Source of the DNA: Variovorax sp. WS11
Lineage (GTDB): Bacteria > Pseudomonadota > Gammaproteobacteria > Burkholderiales > Burkholderiaceae_C
Assembly: GCF_010499245.1 (NCBI RefSeq)
Contig: NZ_JAAGOW010000001.1
Location: forward strand, 1,550,001-1,614,000
Direction: 5' to 3'
DNA length: 64,000 nucleotides
Positions 50,915-59,909 of the stretch are shown in pieces (position 1 is the stretch's first letter; every line of letters starts with the position of its first letter). The position numbers were made by a program, and so were the translations under genes. The notes under the pieces are model-generated. The model was not told the origin of the DNA, made no database searches, and was given only the letters and a program-made list of their open reading frames with translations.

Positions 50915-52804
50915 ATGCTCAGGGTGTTTCGGTTGCTCGCGCCGGCGTGGATGCCGGCGTTTTTTTGTGCAGGCCTGCTGCTGCAGGGCTGCAGCCTGCT
51001 GCCGAAGAGCGAGCCGGCCGAAACCGAAGCGGGCGCCAAGCCCGTCGGCGGCGAGAAGCCGGCCGGCGCGCGCGAAGCCTTCAGCGTGTCGGTCAAGGCG
51101 CCCGACACGGTGCGCGAGTACCTCGAGCGCAACCTGGAGATCCAGCGCTATCGCCAGATCGACGACCTGGGCGCGGCCGAGCTCTCGCGCCTCATGGTGG
51201 CGGCCGAAGGCAATGCGCGCGAGCTGCTCGGGACCCTCGGCTATTTCACGCCCACGCTCACGCTGGAGCTGCAGGAGACGCCCGAGGCCAAGGCGCCGCG
51301 CGAGGTGCGCATCACGGTCGATCCCGGCGAGCCCACGCGAGTGCACCAGGTGCAGATCGACTTCAGCGGACCGATCGCAAGCGACCCCACCGCCGAGGTC
51401 CAGCGCGAGGCCATCCGCAAGGACTGGCCGCTGCGCACCGGCCAGGTCTTCACCCAGCTCGGCTGGGACAACGCCAAGTCGGCCGCGCTGCGCAGCCTTT
51501 CGGCCAAGCGCTTTCCGACCGGCAGCGTGGCGCTGAGCCGCGCCGAGATCGATGCCGACCGCGGTCAGGCCCGGCTGCACGTCGACTACCGTTCTGGCCC
51601 GGCCTACCGCTTCGGCCCGCTGGAAGTGCGCGGCAGCGAGCGCTACGACGCCGACGCCGCTCGCCGCATCGCACGCGTCCCTACCGGCAGCGACTATGAC
51701 CAGCAGAAGCTGCTCGATGCGCAGCAGCGCCTTGCCAGCAGCGGCTACTACGACTCGGTCTTCCTCACGCTGGACACCGACGGCAGCAACCCGCTGTGGG
51801 CGCCCGTCATCGCCCAGGTGCGCGAGGCACCGCTGCAGAAAGTGGTGATGGGCGTCGGCTTCACCACCGACAGCGGGCCGCGGCTGTCGCTGGACCACAT
51901 CCACAACCGCATGCCCCTGCTGGGCTGGCGCGCCGTCTCCAAGCTCTCGGTCGATCGCGAAACCCAGTCGCTGGGCACCGAATGGAACGCCGTGCCCGAC
52001 GACAAGGGCTGGCGCTGGTTCGGCGCGGGTCAGCTCAAGAGCGAGACCTCCGGCAGCTACGAGGTCGACAGCGGGCGGCTGCGCGGCGGCCTGGGCAAGT
52101 CGAGCGACCACATCGACTACACCTACTTCCTGCAGTACGACTATGCGCGCAACCGCGGCGTCAACGTCCCGCCGTCGGCCTCGGCGCTGTCGGTCAATTG
52201 GGGCTGGACCGGGCGCTACTTCGACGACGCGGGCGTGCCGACGCGCGGCCATGGCCTGGCGCTGGAGCTCGGTGCCGGCTACACGCTGACCGGCGAGCAC
52301 CTGCCCTTCACCCGCGTCTACGGGCGCTGGCTCGGCATCGTGCCGCTCGGCTGGGCCGACAAGGACGACAGCGCCAGCGCGGCGCGCAGCAGCCGCCTCC
52401 AGCTGCGCGCGGAAGCGGGCGCGGTGACCGCGAAGGACAGAGCGCAAATCCCTTCCACCCTGATGTTCCTGACCGGCGGCGACACCACCGTGCGCGGCTA
52501 TGGTTACCGCGAGATCGGCACCCAGCGCACCGATGGCCAGATCGTCGCCGGCCGCTACATGACCGTGGCCAGCGTCGAATGGCAGCGGCCCTTCGTCTAC
52601 CAGGGCAAGCTGACCGAGTGGGAGAGCGCCGTCTTCATCGACGCCGGCGCCGTCGCCGACCGGCCCGGCGACCTCAAGACCAAGGTCGGCATCGGCGTGG
52701 GCGCGCGCTGGCGCAGCCCGGTAGGGCCGGTGCAGGCCGACGTGGCCTACGGCGTCGACACGAAGAAGTTCAGACTGCACCTGCGGCTGGGCTTCACCTT
52801 CTGA
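50915..52804 (+). CDS. tamA: TamA, outer-membrane assembly factor
   Basis: A 629-residue Omp85-family protein: three POTRA-like segments (about 50-330) and a C-terminal beta-barrel (Surface antigen domain) with FLTGGDTTVRGYGYREIG, the conserved VRGY barrel motif, ending RLHLRLGFTF with a terminal Phe. With TamB it exports or inserts autotransporters and lipids. The signal sequence ends LLLQGC (Cys26), so it may be a lipoprotein, unlike E. coli TamA. tamB starts 1 bp after its stop. Confidence 0.93.
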   Translation: MLRVFRLLAPAWMPAFFCAGLLLQGCSLLPKSEPAETEAGAKPVGGEKPAGAREAFSVSVKAPDTVREYLERNLEIQRYRQIDDLGAAELSRLMVAAEGNARELLGTLGYFTPTLTLELQETPEAKAPREVRITVDPGEPTRVHQVQIDFSGPIASDPTAEVQREAIRKDWPLRTGQVFTQLGWDNAKSAALRSLSAKRFPTGSVALSRAEIDADRGQARLHVDYRSGPAYRFGPLEVRGSERYDADAARRIARVPTGSDYDQQKLLDAQQRLASSGYYDSVFLTLDTDGSNPLWAPVIAQVREAPLQKVVMGVGFTTDSGPRLSLDHIHNRMPLLGWRAVSKLSVDRETQSLGTEWNAVPDDKGWRWFGAGQLKSETSGSYEVDSGRLRGGLGKSSDHIDYTYFLQYDYARNRGVNVPPSASALSVNWGWTGRYFDDAGVPTRGHGLALELGAGYTLTGEHLPFTRVYGRWLGIVPLGWADKDDSASAARSSRLQLRAEAGAVTAKDRAQIPSTLMFLTGGDTTVRGYGYREIGTQRTDGQIVAGRYMTVASVEWQRPFVYQGKLTEWESAVFIDAGAVADRPGDLKTKVGIGVGARWRSPVGPVQADVAYGVDTKKFRLHLRLGFTF

Positions 52805-52805
52805 C

Positions 52806-55800
52806 ATGCAGCCGGACGCACAACCCTCCCCCACGCCCGTGCGCTCGCGCAGCCGGCGAGCCCTGCGCGCCCTGGCCTGGAGCCTGCTCGTCCTGGTCCT
52901 GCTGGTGGGCGCGCTCACGGCCGGCGCCTGGTGGTGGCTGGGCTCGAATCAGTCGCTGGCTTTCGCGCTGGCGCGGGCGGCGCGTTACCTGCCCGCCGGC
53001 CAGAGCCTGGAAAGCCGCGAGGTCAGCGGCTCGCTGCGCACCGGCGGGCGCATTGGCTGGCTGCGCTGGCAGAGCGAGAGCCTGGCGGTGGAGGTGCACG
53101 AGGCCGACATCGGCTGGCAGCTCGCACCCTTGTTGAAGCGCAAGGTGCAGCTCGGCGAGGTGCATGCGGCGCGGCTGCTGATCGAGCGCCGCGGGCCGGT
53201 GGAGGACAAACCCATCGAGCCACTGGCGCCGATCGTGCTGCCGGTGGAGGTGGAGCTGCCCTTTCGCATCGACGAACTGCGCTGGGCCGGCCCGCCTGCG
53301 CTCCAGGCGGACAAGCTGTCGGGCCGCTATCGCTACGCCGGCGACGAACACCAGCTCGTGGTCGAGGGCGTGGACATCGCCGAGGGCCACTACGGCGCAC
53401 GGGTCACGCTGCAAGGTCCGGCGCCGATGGCCTTCGACGCCGCGCTCGAGGGCCGGGTGCGCGCGCCGCTGACCGAAGGCCGCAGCATCGAGGTGCTGGC
53501 CGAGGCCAGCGCCAAGGGCACGCTCGCGACCGCCGATGCTCGGCTGGCCGTGGCAGCTCAGTTGAAGCCCGCCGAGCCCGGCGCCGGAGCGCCGATGGAG
53601 GCGCAGCTGCAGGCCAACATCGCGCCCTGGCAGCCGCAGCCCGTGATCGACGCCAAGGCGCAGCTTCGGAACGTCGACGCGGCCGTCCTGTGGCCCGGGG
53701 CGCCGAGCACGCTCTTGACGGGCGAGATCGAGGCCGGCCCCGACGGCAGCGCACCCGGCGGCAGCACGGTCTGGCAGGCCCGTGCCGACATCCGCAATGC
53801 AAAGCCCGGCCCCTGGGACAGCGGCCAGTTGCCCATCGAGCAGGTCCAGGCCCACGCCAGCTTCGACGGCAGCACCTGGACCCTGCCCGAGGCCACGGTG
53901 CGCGCCGGCGGAGGCCGCATCGAGGCGGAGGGCCGCTGGAGCCCCGCGCCGGCGCCCTGGCAGGCGCGCGCCCGGGTGCGCGGCGTGCGCCCCGGCGCGC
54001 TGCACAGCGAGCTGGCGGGCGCACCGGTGAGCGGAAGCCTCACCGCCGAGCAGCGCGGCGAGGCGCTGCTCTTCGACGTCGCGCTGCAGGCCGGGGGTGG
54101 CGCCGGCAGCAAGGCGCTGCAGGGCCTGCGGCTTGATCGCGCCCTGGCACGCGGCCAGTGGCAAGCCGAGGTGCTGGACTTGCGCACGCTGCGCATCGAG
54201 GCGGCCAACGCCAGCCTCGAAGGCAAGCTCCAGCTGCGCGTCGCCGAGCAGGCCGGCAGCGGCGATCTCAAGCTGGTGATGCCGGGCGGCAATGCCCGGC
54301 TGCAGGGCCGCATCGCGCCGGCCAGCGGCAGCGGCGAGCTCCAGGCCCGCGTCGACGATGCCGCCACCCTGCAGCGCTGGGTGGAAGGCCTGCCCGAGCT
54401 CTCGGCCGTGTTCGCGGGCGGCAGTGCCGAGGGCAGCGCACAGCTCGACGCCGCCTGGCAGGGCGGCTGGCAGGCCGTGCAGCGCCGGCTGCAGAACGCG
54501 AGCGAGCCGGCTGCCCGCGGCAGCGCCGAGCCGACGCTCAAGGCCACGCTCGCCGTCCCCCGCCTGGCACTCAGGCTGGCACCGCCTGCCAACGGTCCGG
54601 CGACGGAGCTTCAGCTGCGCGAACTGCGGGCCGAGCTGGCCGGCAGCCTCGCCCAGGCCACGCTGGCACTCAAGGGCGAAGCCATGAGCGGCACGCAGAA
54701 GCTCACGCTCGACACGCATGCCAGCGGCGGGCTGGAACGCGCGAGGCAATGGCGCGCCTCGATCGCCAGCCTGCGGCTGCAGGCGCAGGACACCCAGCGC
54801 CCCGGGCCCTGGACACTGGAGCTGGATCGCACGCTGGCCGCCACCCTGAAGAGCGGCAACGCCGGCCGCCTCGAGGTGGAGGCCTCGGCCGCCGCTGCCA
54901 CGCTGCGCGGCCCGGTGCCGGGCACCGTGCGCATCGAGTGGGAGCCGCTGCGCTACAGCCACAGCGGCACGGCGCAGACCCGCGCGTTCCGCCTGCGTTC
55001 GCAGGGCCGCCTGAAGGGCCTGCCGATGGCCTGGGCCGAGGCGATGGGCAGCAGCGCCACGCTGGCCGAGATGGGCCTCAGCGGCGACCTGCTGTTCGAC
55101 GGCGACTGGGACATCGACGCCGGCGACGCGCTGCGCGCGCGCGTCCGGCTCGCGCGCGCCAGCGGCGACATCCGCGTGCAGGCCGGCGAGGCCGCATTGG
55201 TCACGCGCATCGAGAGCCGCGGCACCGGCACCGCCAGCGAGCGCAAGATGAACGCGGCCGCCGAAGGCGCCAGCACCCCGGCCGGCCTGCGCCAGGCCGA
55301 GCTCGGGCTCGACGCCGAGGGCGACACCGTGCGCGCCACCCTGGCCTGGGACAGCGAGCGCGCCGGCCAGATCCGCGCCGAAGCCAGCACCCGCGTGCTG
55401 CACCACGCGGACGGCTGGCAATGGGCGCCCGACGCGCCGCTCGCCGGCCGCGTGACGGCGCGGCTGCCCAACCTCGGAGTCTGGTCGATCCTGGCGCCGC
55501 CCGGCTGGCGCGTGGCCGGCACGCTGGAGGCCGACGCCACGCTCTCGGGCAACCGTGCGCTGCCGCGGTGGAACGGCACGTTGTCGGCCGACCAGCTCGC
55601 GCTGCGTGCGATGGTCGAGGGGCTGGACCTGCGCGACGGGCGCCTGCGCGCCTCGCTGACCGGCGAACGCATCGAGATCACGGAGTTCACGCTCAAGGGC
55701 GGCGCAGGCAGCAGCACGCGCATCCCGGGCCAGAGCGGCAACGTCAGCACCGCGGCCAGCGCGGCCGCCGCCGGTGGCGGCACGCTGTCGGCGCGCGGCG

Positions 55801-56846
55801 AGCTGAGCTGGGGCGCGGCCCCCGCGAGCGGCACCGGCATCCGCATGGCCATGCAGACCCAGTTGCGCGCGCTGCGCGTGCTGGTGCGCACCGACCGCCA
55901 GGTCACGCTCTCGGGCGATTTGCAGACGAGGCTGGACAACGGCCAGTTCAGCGTGCGCGGCGACCTCAAGACCGACCGTGCCGTGATCATCCTGCCCGAC
56001 GAGAGCGCGCCCAGCCTCGGCAGCGACGTGGTGGTGCGCTCGGCCGCCAAGGACCGCGAAGAGGCCGAAGCCGCGAAGCGCCGGGCCGCCAGCGAGGACG
56101 CGCAGGCCGCCAAGGCGCAGACCGCGAAGCCGCCGGACATCGCAATCGGCTTCGACCTCGGCGACGACTTCGCCGTGCAGGGGCGGGGCCTGACGACGCG
56201 GCTGGAAGGCAAGCTCGACATCCGCAGCACCGCGCTGAACGCGCCCCCGCGCATCACCGGCGAGGTGCGCACCGTGAAGGGCCAGTACCGTGCCTATGGC
56301 CAGCGGCTGGACGTGGAGACCGGCATCGCCCGCTTCAACGGCCCCTACGACAATCCGGCGCTCGACGTCCTCGCGATCCGGCCCAACATCTCGCAGCGCG
56401 CCGGCGTGCAGATCACCGGCACTGCGCAGTCGCCGCGCGTGCGCCTGTACTCCGAGCCGGCGCTGTCGGACGCGGAGACGCTGTCATGGGTGGTGCTGGG
56501 CCGCGCCTCGGCCACCAGCGGCGGCGAATCGCTGCTGCTGCAGCAGGCCGCGCTGGCACTGCTGGGGCGGCTCGGGTCGGGCAGCCCGGGCGGCGGACTG
56601 GCAAGCCGCTTCGGGCTGGACGAGATCGGCTTCAAGGGGCCGAGCAGCGGTGGCGACGTGCGCGAATCGGCGGTCACCGTGGGCAAGCGCCTGTCGAAGG
56701 ATTTCTATCTGACCTACGAGCGCAGCCTGTCGGGCACGCTGGGTTCGCTGTTCGTCTTCTACGACCTCACGCGCCGCCTCACGCTGCGCGGTCAGGCCGG
56801 CCAGCAAAGCGGCATCGACCTGATCTACACCGTGAAATACGACTGA
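52806..56846 (+). CDS. tamB: TamB, translocation and assembly module
   Basis: A 1346-residue AsmA-like protein: one N-terminal membrane helix (about 20-42), a long repetitive beta-helical periplasmic stretch rich in Ala/Gly/Leu, and the conserved C-terminal TamB domain with ITGEVRTVKGQYRAYGQRLDVETG, NPALDVLAIRP and DLTRRLTLRGQAGQQSGIDLIYT. Full length. It bridges the inner membrane and TamA; lipid transport is also proposed for this family. Confidence 0.95.
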   Translation: MQPDAQPSPTPVRSRSRRALRALAWSLLVLVLLVGALTAGAWWWLGSNQSLAFALARAARYLPAGQSLESREVSGSLRTGGRIGWLRWQSESLAVEVHEADIGWQLAPLLKRKVQLGEVHAARLLIERRGPVEDKPIEPLAPIVLPVEVELPFRIDELRWAGPPALQADKLSGRYRYAGDEHQLVVEGVDIAEGHYGARVTLQGPAPMAFDAALEGRVRAPLTEGRSIEVLAEASAKGTLATADARLAVAAQLKPAEPGAGAPMEAQLQANIAPWQPQPVIDAKAQLRNVDAAVLWPGAPSTLLTGEIEAGPDGSAPGGSTVWQARADIRNAKPGPWDSGQLPIEQVQAHASFDGSTWTLPEATVRAGGGRIEAEGRWSPAPAPWQARARVRGVRPGALHSELAGAPVSGSLTAEQRGEALLFDVALQAGGGAGSKALQGLRLDRALARGQWQAEVLDLRTLRIEAANASLEGKLQLRVAEQAGSGDLKLVMPGGNARLQGRIAPASGSGELQARVDDAATLQRWVEGLPELSAVFAGGSAEGSAQLDAAWQGGWQAVQRRLQNASEPAARGSAEPTLKATLAVPRLALRLAPPANGPATELQLRELRAELAGSLAQATLALKGEAMSGTQKLTLDTHASGGLERARQWRASIASLRLQAQDTQRPGPWTLELDRTLAATLKSGNAGRLEVEASAAAATLRGPVPGTVRIEWEPLRYSHSGTAQTRAFRLRSQGRLKGLPMAWAEAMGSSATLAEMGLSGDLLFDGDWDIDAGDALRARVRLARASGDIRVQAGEAALVTRIESRGTGTASERKMNAAAEGASTPAGLRQAELGLDAEGDTVRATLAWDSERAGQIRAEASTRVLHHADGWQWAPDAPLAGRVTARLPNLGVWSILAPPGWRVAGTLEADATLSGNRALPRWNGTLSADQLALRAMVEGLDLRDGRLRASLTGERIEITEFTLKGGAGSSTRIPGQSGNVSTAASAAAAGGGTLSARGELSWGAAPASGTGIRMAMQTQLRALRVLVRTDRQVTLSGDLQTRLDNGQFSVRGDLKTDRAVIILPDESAPSLGSDVVVRSAAKDREEAEAAKRRAASEDAQAAKAQTAKPPDIAIGFDLGDDFAVQGRGLTTRLEGKLDIRSTALNAPPRITGEVRTVKGQYRAYGQRLDVETGIARFNGPYDNPALDVLAIRPNISQRAGVQITGTAQSPRVRLYSEPALSDAETLSWVVLGRASATSGGESLLLQQAALALLGRLGSGSPGGGLASRFGLDEIGFKGPSSGGDVRESAVTVGKRLSKDFYLTYERSLSGTLGSLFVFYDLTRRLTLRGQAGQQSGIDLIYTVKYD

Positions 56847-56879
56847 CCGTGACGAACTGGTAAAGTCGCCACCGCTTTC

Positions 56880-56954
56880 GTCCTCGTAGTTCAATGGATA
56901 GAACGGGGTCCTCCTAAGACTCAGATACAGGTTCGATTCCTGTCGAGGGCACCA
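56880..56954 (+). tRNA. tRNA-Arg(CCT)
   Basis: Starts GTCCTCG and ends with matching CGAGGGC, A discriminator and encoded CCA. The anticodon loop is CTCCTAA, giving anticodon CCT for AGG codons. T arm CAGGTTCGATTCCTG. tRNA-Arg genes are frequent integration sites. Confidence 0.95.
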
Positions 56955-57072
56955 GTCGCCGACGATGGTTTCCCATTCGTGCGTCGCGCAGCCTCCCCTC
57001 CTTCAGAACCCAAGACCTTGACGCGTTGGCGACCAGCTGACCGCTGGCTCGGCGCTTGCACTTGGTTATCCG

Positions 57073-57091
57073 GATGTGAAATTTTCACATC
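57073..57091. promoter_or_regulatory. Perfect 19-bp palindrome upstream of small gene
   Basis: GATGTGAAA-T-TTTCACATC has 9-bp arms around a single base, followed 20 bp later by an AT-rich promoter-like TATATTGAT. It lies 63 bp before the small gene at 57154 and is a strong operator candidate. Confidence 0.6.
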
Positions 57092-57153
57092 AACTTACTT
57101 TTCCCTGTATATTGATACGCCCGCTCTACCCAAAGCCATGAAGGAGCCGCGCG

Positions 57154-57492
57154 ATGGACTCGGACTTTCACCTTCGCAAGGTACAAACGCTCAGCCCCAA
57201 GGCGGCAAAGATCGCATTGCGAATACTGGATGCCGACCCCAACATTCCGACCGAATGGATCCTGGCGCTGCGCCCCACCCTCGTCGAGCGAAGCAGCGAA
57301 TCGCCGTCCTTCGGAACCACCGACTGGATGACGATCGCCGCCATCGAGAGCCCCGCGATCCGTCGGTTTACCGGCCCGTTCGAGAGCCGCGAACAACGCC
57401 ACGCGCGGCTGTGGGTGAGCAGCCTTCGCCAGGAGTCAAGAAGAATCGCTCGCTCGCCGATGATCGGCAGCGCCTTCGGCGCGCTCGAATAG
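57154..57492 (+). CDS. Small protein of unknown function
   Basis: A 112-residue protein with AAGGAG ribosome site. Sequence is mixed alpha/beta with PKAAKIALRILDADPNIPTEWILALRP and a basic C-terminal part. Not recognised. It sits alone after tRNA-Arg behind a palindrome, with lower-GC upstream sequence, which suggests acquired DNA. The same frame stays open for 42 codons after the stop, ending in a hydrophobic stretch, so a longer ancestral protein or readthrough is possible. Confidence 0.6.
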   Translation: MDSDFHLRKVQTLSPKAAKIALRILDADPNIPTEWILALRPTLVERSSESPSFGTTDWMTIAAIESPAIRRFTGPFESREQRHARLWVSSLRQESRRIARSPMIGSAFGALE

Positions 57493-57680
57493 AAGGGAAG
57501 CCGCAGCGACTGCACCGGATCCGGATCAAGGGCACTCCTGCGCAACCCGGGGCGCCTGAAGGTCTACGACGTCCATGTGCTGTGGGCCGGCTTCATTCTG
57601 GTCATGCTGATCCGCTTCTAGATGACGTCCTGGATTGATATCCGGCCAGAATGGCAAGCCAAGCCACCGCTTTCCCCACA

Positions 57681-58763
57681 ATGACCGCACGCCTTCCCGC
57701 CACGCACGAGCTCGCCGTTCTCATCGGCCGCTTCCAACCCTTCCACAACGCCCACCATACGCTGCTGCGAAAGGCGCTGGATGCGGCGCCGCGCGTCGTG
57801 GTGGTGATCGGCTCGGCCTTCCTGGCGCGCTCGCCGAAGAACCCCTTCACGTGGCAGGAGCGCGCAGAGATGATCCGCCTGGCGCTCGCCGAGACGGACC
57901 GACAGCGCGTGTGCTTCGTGCCCATGCGCGACCACTTCGACGAGGAGCGCTGGTTCGCAGAAGTGCGCCTGGCCATCGATGCGGCGCTCGCGGAACAGGG
58001 CGCGGCGCCCGCAACCGCCGCCGGGACGGTACTGGTCGGTCATGTGAAGGATGCGACGCGCGACTACCTTCACGGCTTCGATGGCTGGACGCTGCAGGCC
58101 GAGCCGCGCGTGCACAGCGCGAGCGCGGCCACCGTGCGCGATGCGATCTTCGGTGACGCAAAGGAAGCACCCGAGGTGCTGGCACGCGCACTGCCGGCTG
58201 CTACGCTCGCCCACTTGCGCCCCTGGATGGAGACGCCTCTGCATGCGGCTCTGGCGCAAGAGTGGGAGCTCCTGCGCCAGCACGACGCCGCCTGGTCGGT
58301 GGCGCCCTACCCGGTGGTGCTGGTCACGGTGGACTGCGTCGTCAAGTGCGGCGGGCACGTGCTGCTGATTAGCCGCGGCCATGCGCCCGGCAAGGGGTTG
58401 CGCGCCGTGCCGGGCGGCTTCCTGGAAGCGCGCGAGACGACCTTGCAATCCGCGCTGCGCGAGCTCGAGGAGGAGACGCACCTGGACCTGCCGCCCGCCG
58501 AGCTGCTCGCCTGCCTCGCCAGCACCGAGGTGTTCGATCGCCCTGATCGCAGCCAGCGCGGCCGCACCATCACGCACGGGCACTTCTTCGACCTGGGCGA
58601 CCGGCAGACGCTGCCCGGCGTGCGCGCGGACGACGACGCGGCCGCTGCTGAATGGATACCGATTGAGGCGTTGTCCGGCCTGGAGGACCAGCTCCTGGAC
58701 GACCACTTCCAGATGCTCGACCACTTCCTGGGCCTGTTGCCGCGCCCCCTCATCGGCGCCTGA
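57681..58763 (+). CDS. nadM: Bifunctional NMN adenylyltransferase/Nudix hydrolase
   Basis: A 360-residue fusion. The N-terminal domain (1-170) is an NMN adenylyltransferase of the NadM type with LIGRFQPFHNAHHTLLRKAL and SAFLARSPKNPFTWQERAEM. The C-terminal domain is a Nudix hydrolase with box GGFLEARETTLQSALREL-EEETHL, where the last Gly is His. Such NadM-Nudix proteins make NAD+ and hydrolyse ADP-ribose. ATG 57681 is preferred; ATG 57651 adds 10 residues. Confidence 0.9.
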   Translation: MTARLPATHELAVLIGRFQPFHNAHHTLLRKALDAAPRVVVVIGSAFLARSPKNPFTWQERAEMIRLALAETDRQRVCFVPMRDHFDEERWFAEVRLAIDAALAEQGAAPATAAGTVLVGHVKDATRDYLHGFDGWTLQAEPRVHSASAATVRDAIFGDAKEAPEVLARALPAATLAHLRPWMETPLHAALAQEWELLRQHDAAWSVAPYPVVLVTVDCVVKCGGHVLLISRGHAPGKGLRAVPGGFLEARETTLQSALRELEEETHLDLPPAELLACLASTEVFDRPDRSQRGRTITHGHFFDLGDRQTLPGVRADDDAAAAEWIPIEALSGLEDQLLDDHFQMLDHFLGLLPRPLIGA

Positions 58764-58802
58764 CACGCTCTCTCCTGAGGATTCCGGCGGCCCGCGTGCC
58801 GA

Positions 58803-59150
58803 CTAAGCGCAGCGCACGCCCATGACGCGGCCGTTTTCCTCGATTTCCACGATCAGGCGGGCGGCGTCGAAGGGCGTCTGTGCATCCATCGCCAGCACCG
58901 CTTGCGCAACGCGCGCGCCAGTGCGCAGGCGCATTTCCTCGAGCAGGGGCATATTGATGCGCCGGCCCAGCCCGAAGCGGGCGCGCGCCGCTGTGCAACG
59001 CGCGGGTGCATCGATGAAGGCGGGCGGAGGCAGTGCTTCGGATGACAGCGGCCGCGGCTCGCTGCGGAACTGGCAGCCGAACAGCACGACGAGGGGCAGC
59101 AGAAGCAGCGACCGACATGCCGGCACGCGCCATCCGCCGACCGGTTTCAT
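58803..59150 (-). CDS. Lipoprotein resembling I78-family peptidase inhibitors
   Basis: A 115-residue protein with a signal peptide and lipobox LFGC (Cys26). The C-terminal part follows the I78 pattern: Cys, GLGRRINMPLLEEMRLRTGA, then AARLIVEIEENGRVMGVRC with a second Cys. I78 proteins inhibit subtilisin-like proteases; a periplasmic protective role is plausible. Its start overlaps the membrane protein gene stop as ATGA. Confidence 0.7.
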   Translation of the reverse strand: MKPVGGWRVPACRSLLLLPLVVLFGCQFRSEPRPLSSEALPPPAFIDAPARCTAARARFGLGRRINMPLLEEMRLRTGARVAQAVLAMDAQTPFDAARLIVEIEENGRVMGVRCA

Positions 59151-59527
59151 GACCGCCGCGGCAGCAGTGTGGCGATGGGACGGCCGGGCAGTTCGTCGAC
59201 CGATGTCCCGGCATGGGATGGGGCGTGGGCCGGCTTGCGCACGCTCAGGGATACCACCGTCCACAGCACGAATTGCATGATGGTGAAGTGGACCACCACG
59301 GTCAGGCCTTCCACCTGCCCACTCTGCGCTCGCAGCACGGCAAAGGCCAGAAAGAGCAAGGCGGCGATGCAGAAGGGCCGCAGCCAGTGCGACCTGCGCA
59401 CATGCGCGAGACGCAGGATCCGAACGAAGCCGGGGAAGCGCTGAAGCTGGCGGCCCTGGGCCTCCGCCTCCTGAAGAAAAGGCACGACAAGAAAGTTGAT
59501 GGCAATTACCAGAAGAAGTGTGTCCAT
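59147..59527 (-). CDS. Membrane protein of unknown function
   Basis: A 126-residue protein with three hydrophobic segments (TLLLVIAINFLVVPFL, FCIAALLFLAFAVL, FTIMQFVLWTVVSL), separated by a basic amphipathic loop (RILRLAHVRRSHWLR). Not recognised. Operon with the I78-type lipoprotein. It starts at ATG 59527. Confidence 0.7.
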   Translation of the reverse strand: MDTLLLVIAINFLVVPFLQEAEAQGRQLQRFPGFVRILRLAHVRRSHWLRPFCIAALLFLAFAVLRAQSGQVEGLTVVVHFTIMQFVLWTVVSLSVRKPAHAPSHAGTSVDELPGRPIATLLPRRS

Positions 59528-59909
59528 GGCTCGTCCAATCGCTGAGTGAGCGGGATGATGCCGGCCACAGCCTGCGCGGGAGACAGCTCGCAACAATTGG
59601 TGAGATTCATGGGACGTCCGCCCGCGGGAACAGGCGAATCTTTCACGATTGGGGCGTTCGAGGCATCCTCGGGCTGGGTCGCCGTCTGCCCTCTGTAGGT
59701 CGCGACCCACGCAAGCGCATTGCCTTCTCCGGCAGGAAAGATGCGGGACCGGCCGCTAAGCTGCATCCACTGCAGTCCAAAAGGACTTAAGGTCTTTCGA
59801 CCTTCCTGCTGAATCCCGCATAGAACGGACCCAACAGTTTCCTCCTCCCCGGCGCCCCTGGCGCCGTTGCACAGCGTCCTGCGGGGCGCTGTTTTTTTGG
59901 CCGTCCGCT
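59528..59909. other. 382-bp intergenic region with nested RNA-like hairpins
   Basis: No firm gene. An 86-codon minus-strand frame (from 59766) has only about 70% GC at third positions and overlaps the next gene, so I do not call it. The region holds CGAGG/CCTCG (59659-59671), TGGGTCGC/GCGACCCA (59675-59682, 59702-59709) inside AGGCA/TGCCT, and an 8-bp stem ATGCGGGA/TCCCGCAT (59741-59748, 59814-59821) enclosing three hairpins, ending in a plus-strand terminator at 59871-59898. This is the look of a structured RNA transcribed on the plus strand, though family is unknown. Confidence 0.4.
59871..59898 (+). terminator. Plus-strand intrinsic terminator
   Basis: ACAGCGTCC (59871-59879) pairs with GGGCGCTGT (59884-59892, one G-T pair), followed by a run of seven T. 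No protein gene on the plus strand precedes it, which is why an RNA gene is suspected. Confidence 0.75.

Noticed and set aside
52794..55421. An 875-codon minus-strand frame opposite tamB
   Set aside because: Same codon-bias shadow; TamB on the plus strand is full length and ends in the conserved domain.
57493..57621. In-frame extension after the 112-aa gene with a hydrophobic end
   Set aside because: Possibly a readthrough tail or a decayed gene end, but there is no start of its own and the stretch is short.
59506..59766. An 86-codon minus-strand frame in the structured gap
   Set aside because: Third-position GC near 70% against roughly 90% in neighbours, no ribosome site and overlap with the next gene; the RNA-structure reading explains the region better, but a short gene is not excluded.
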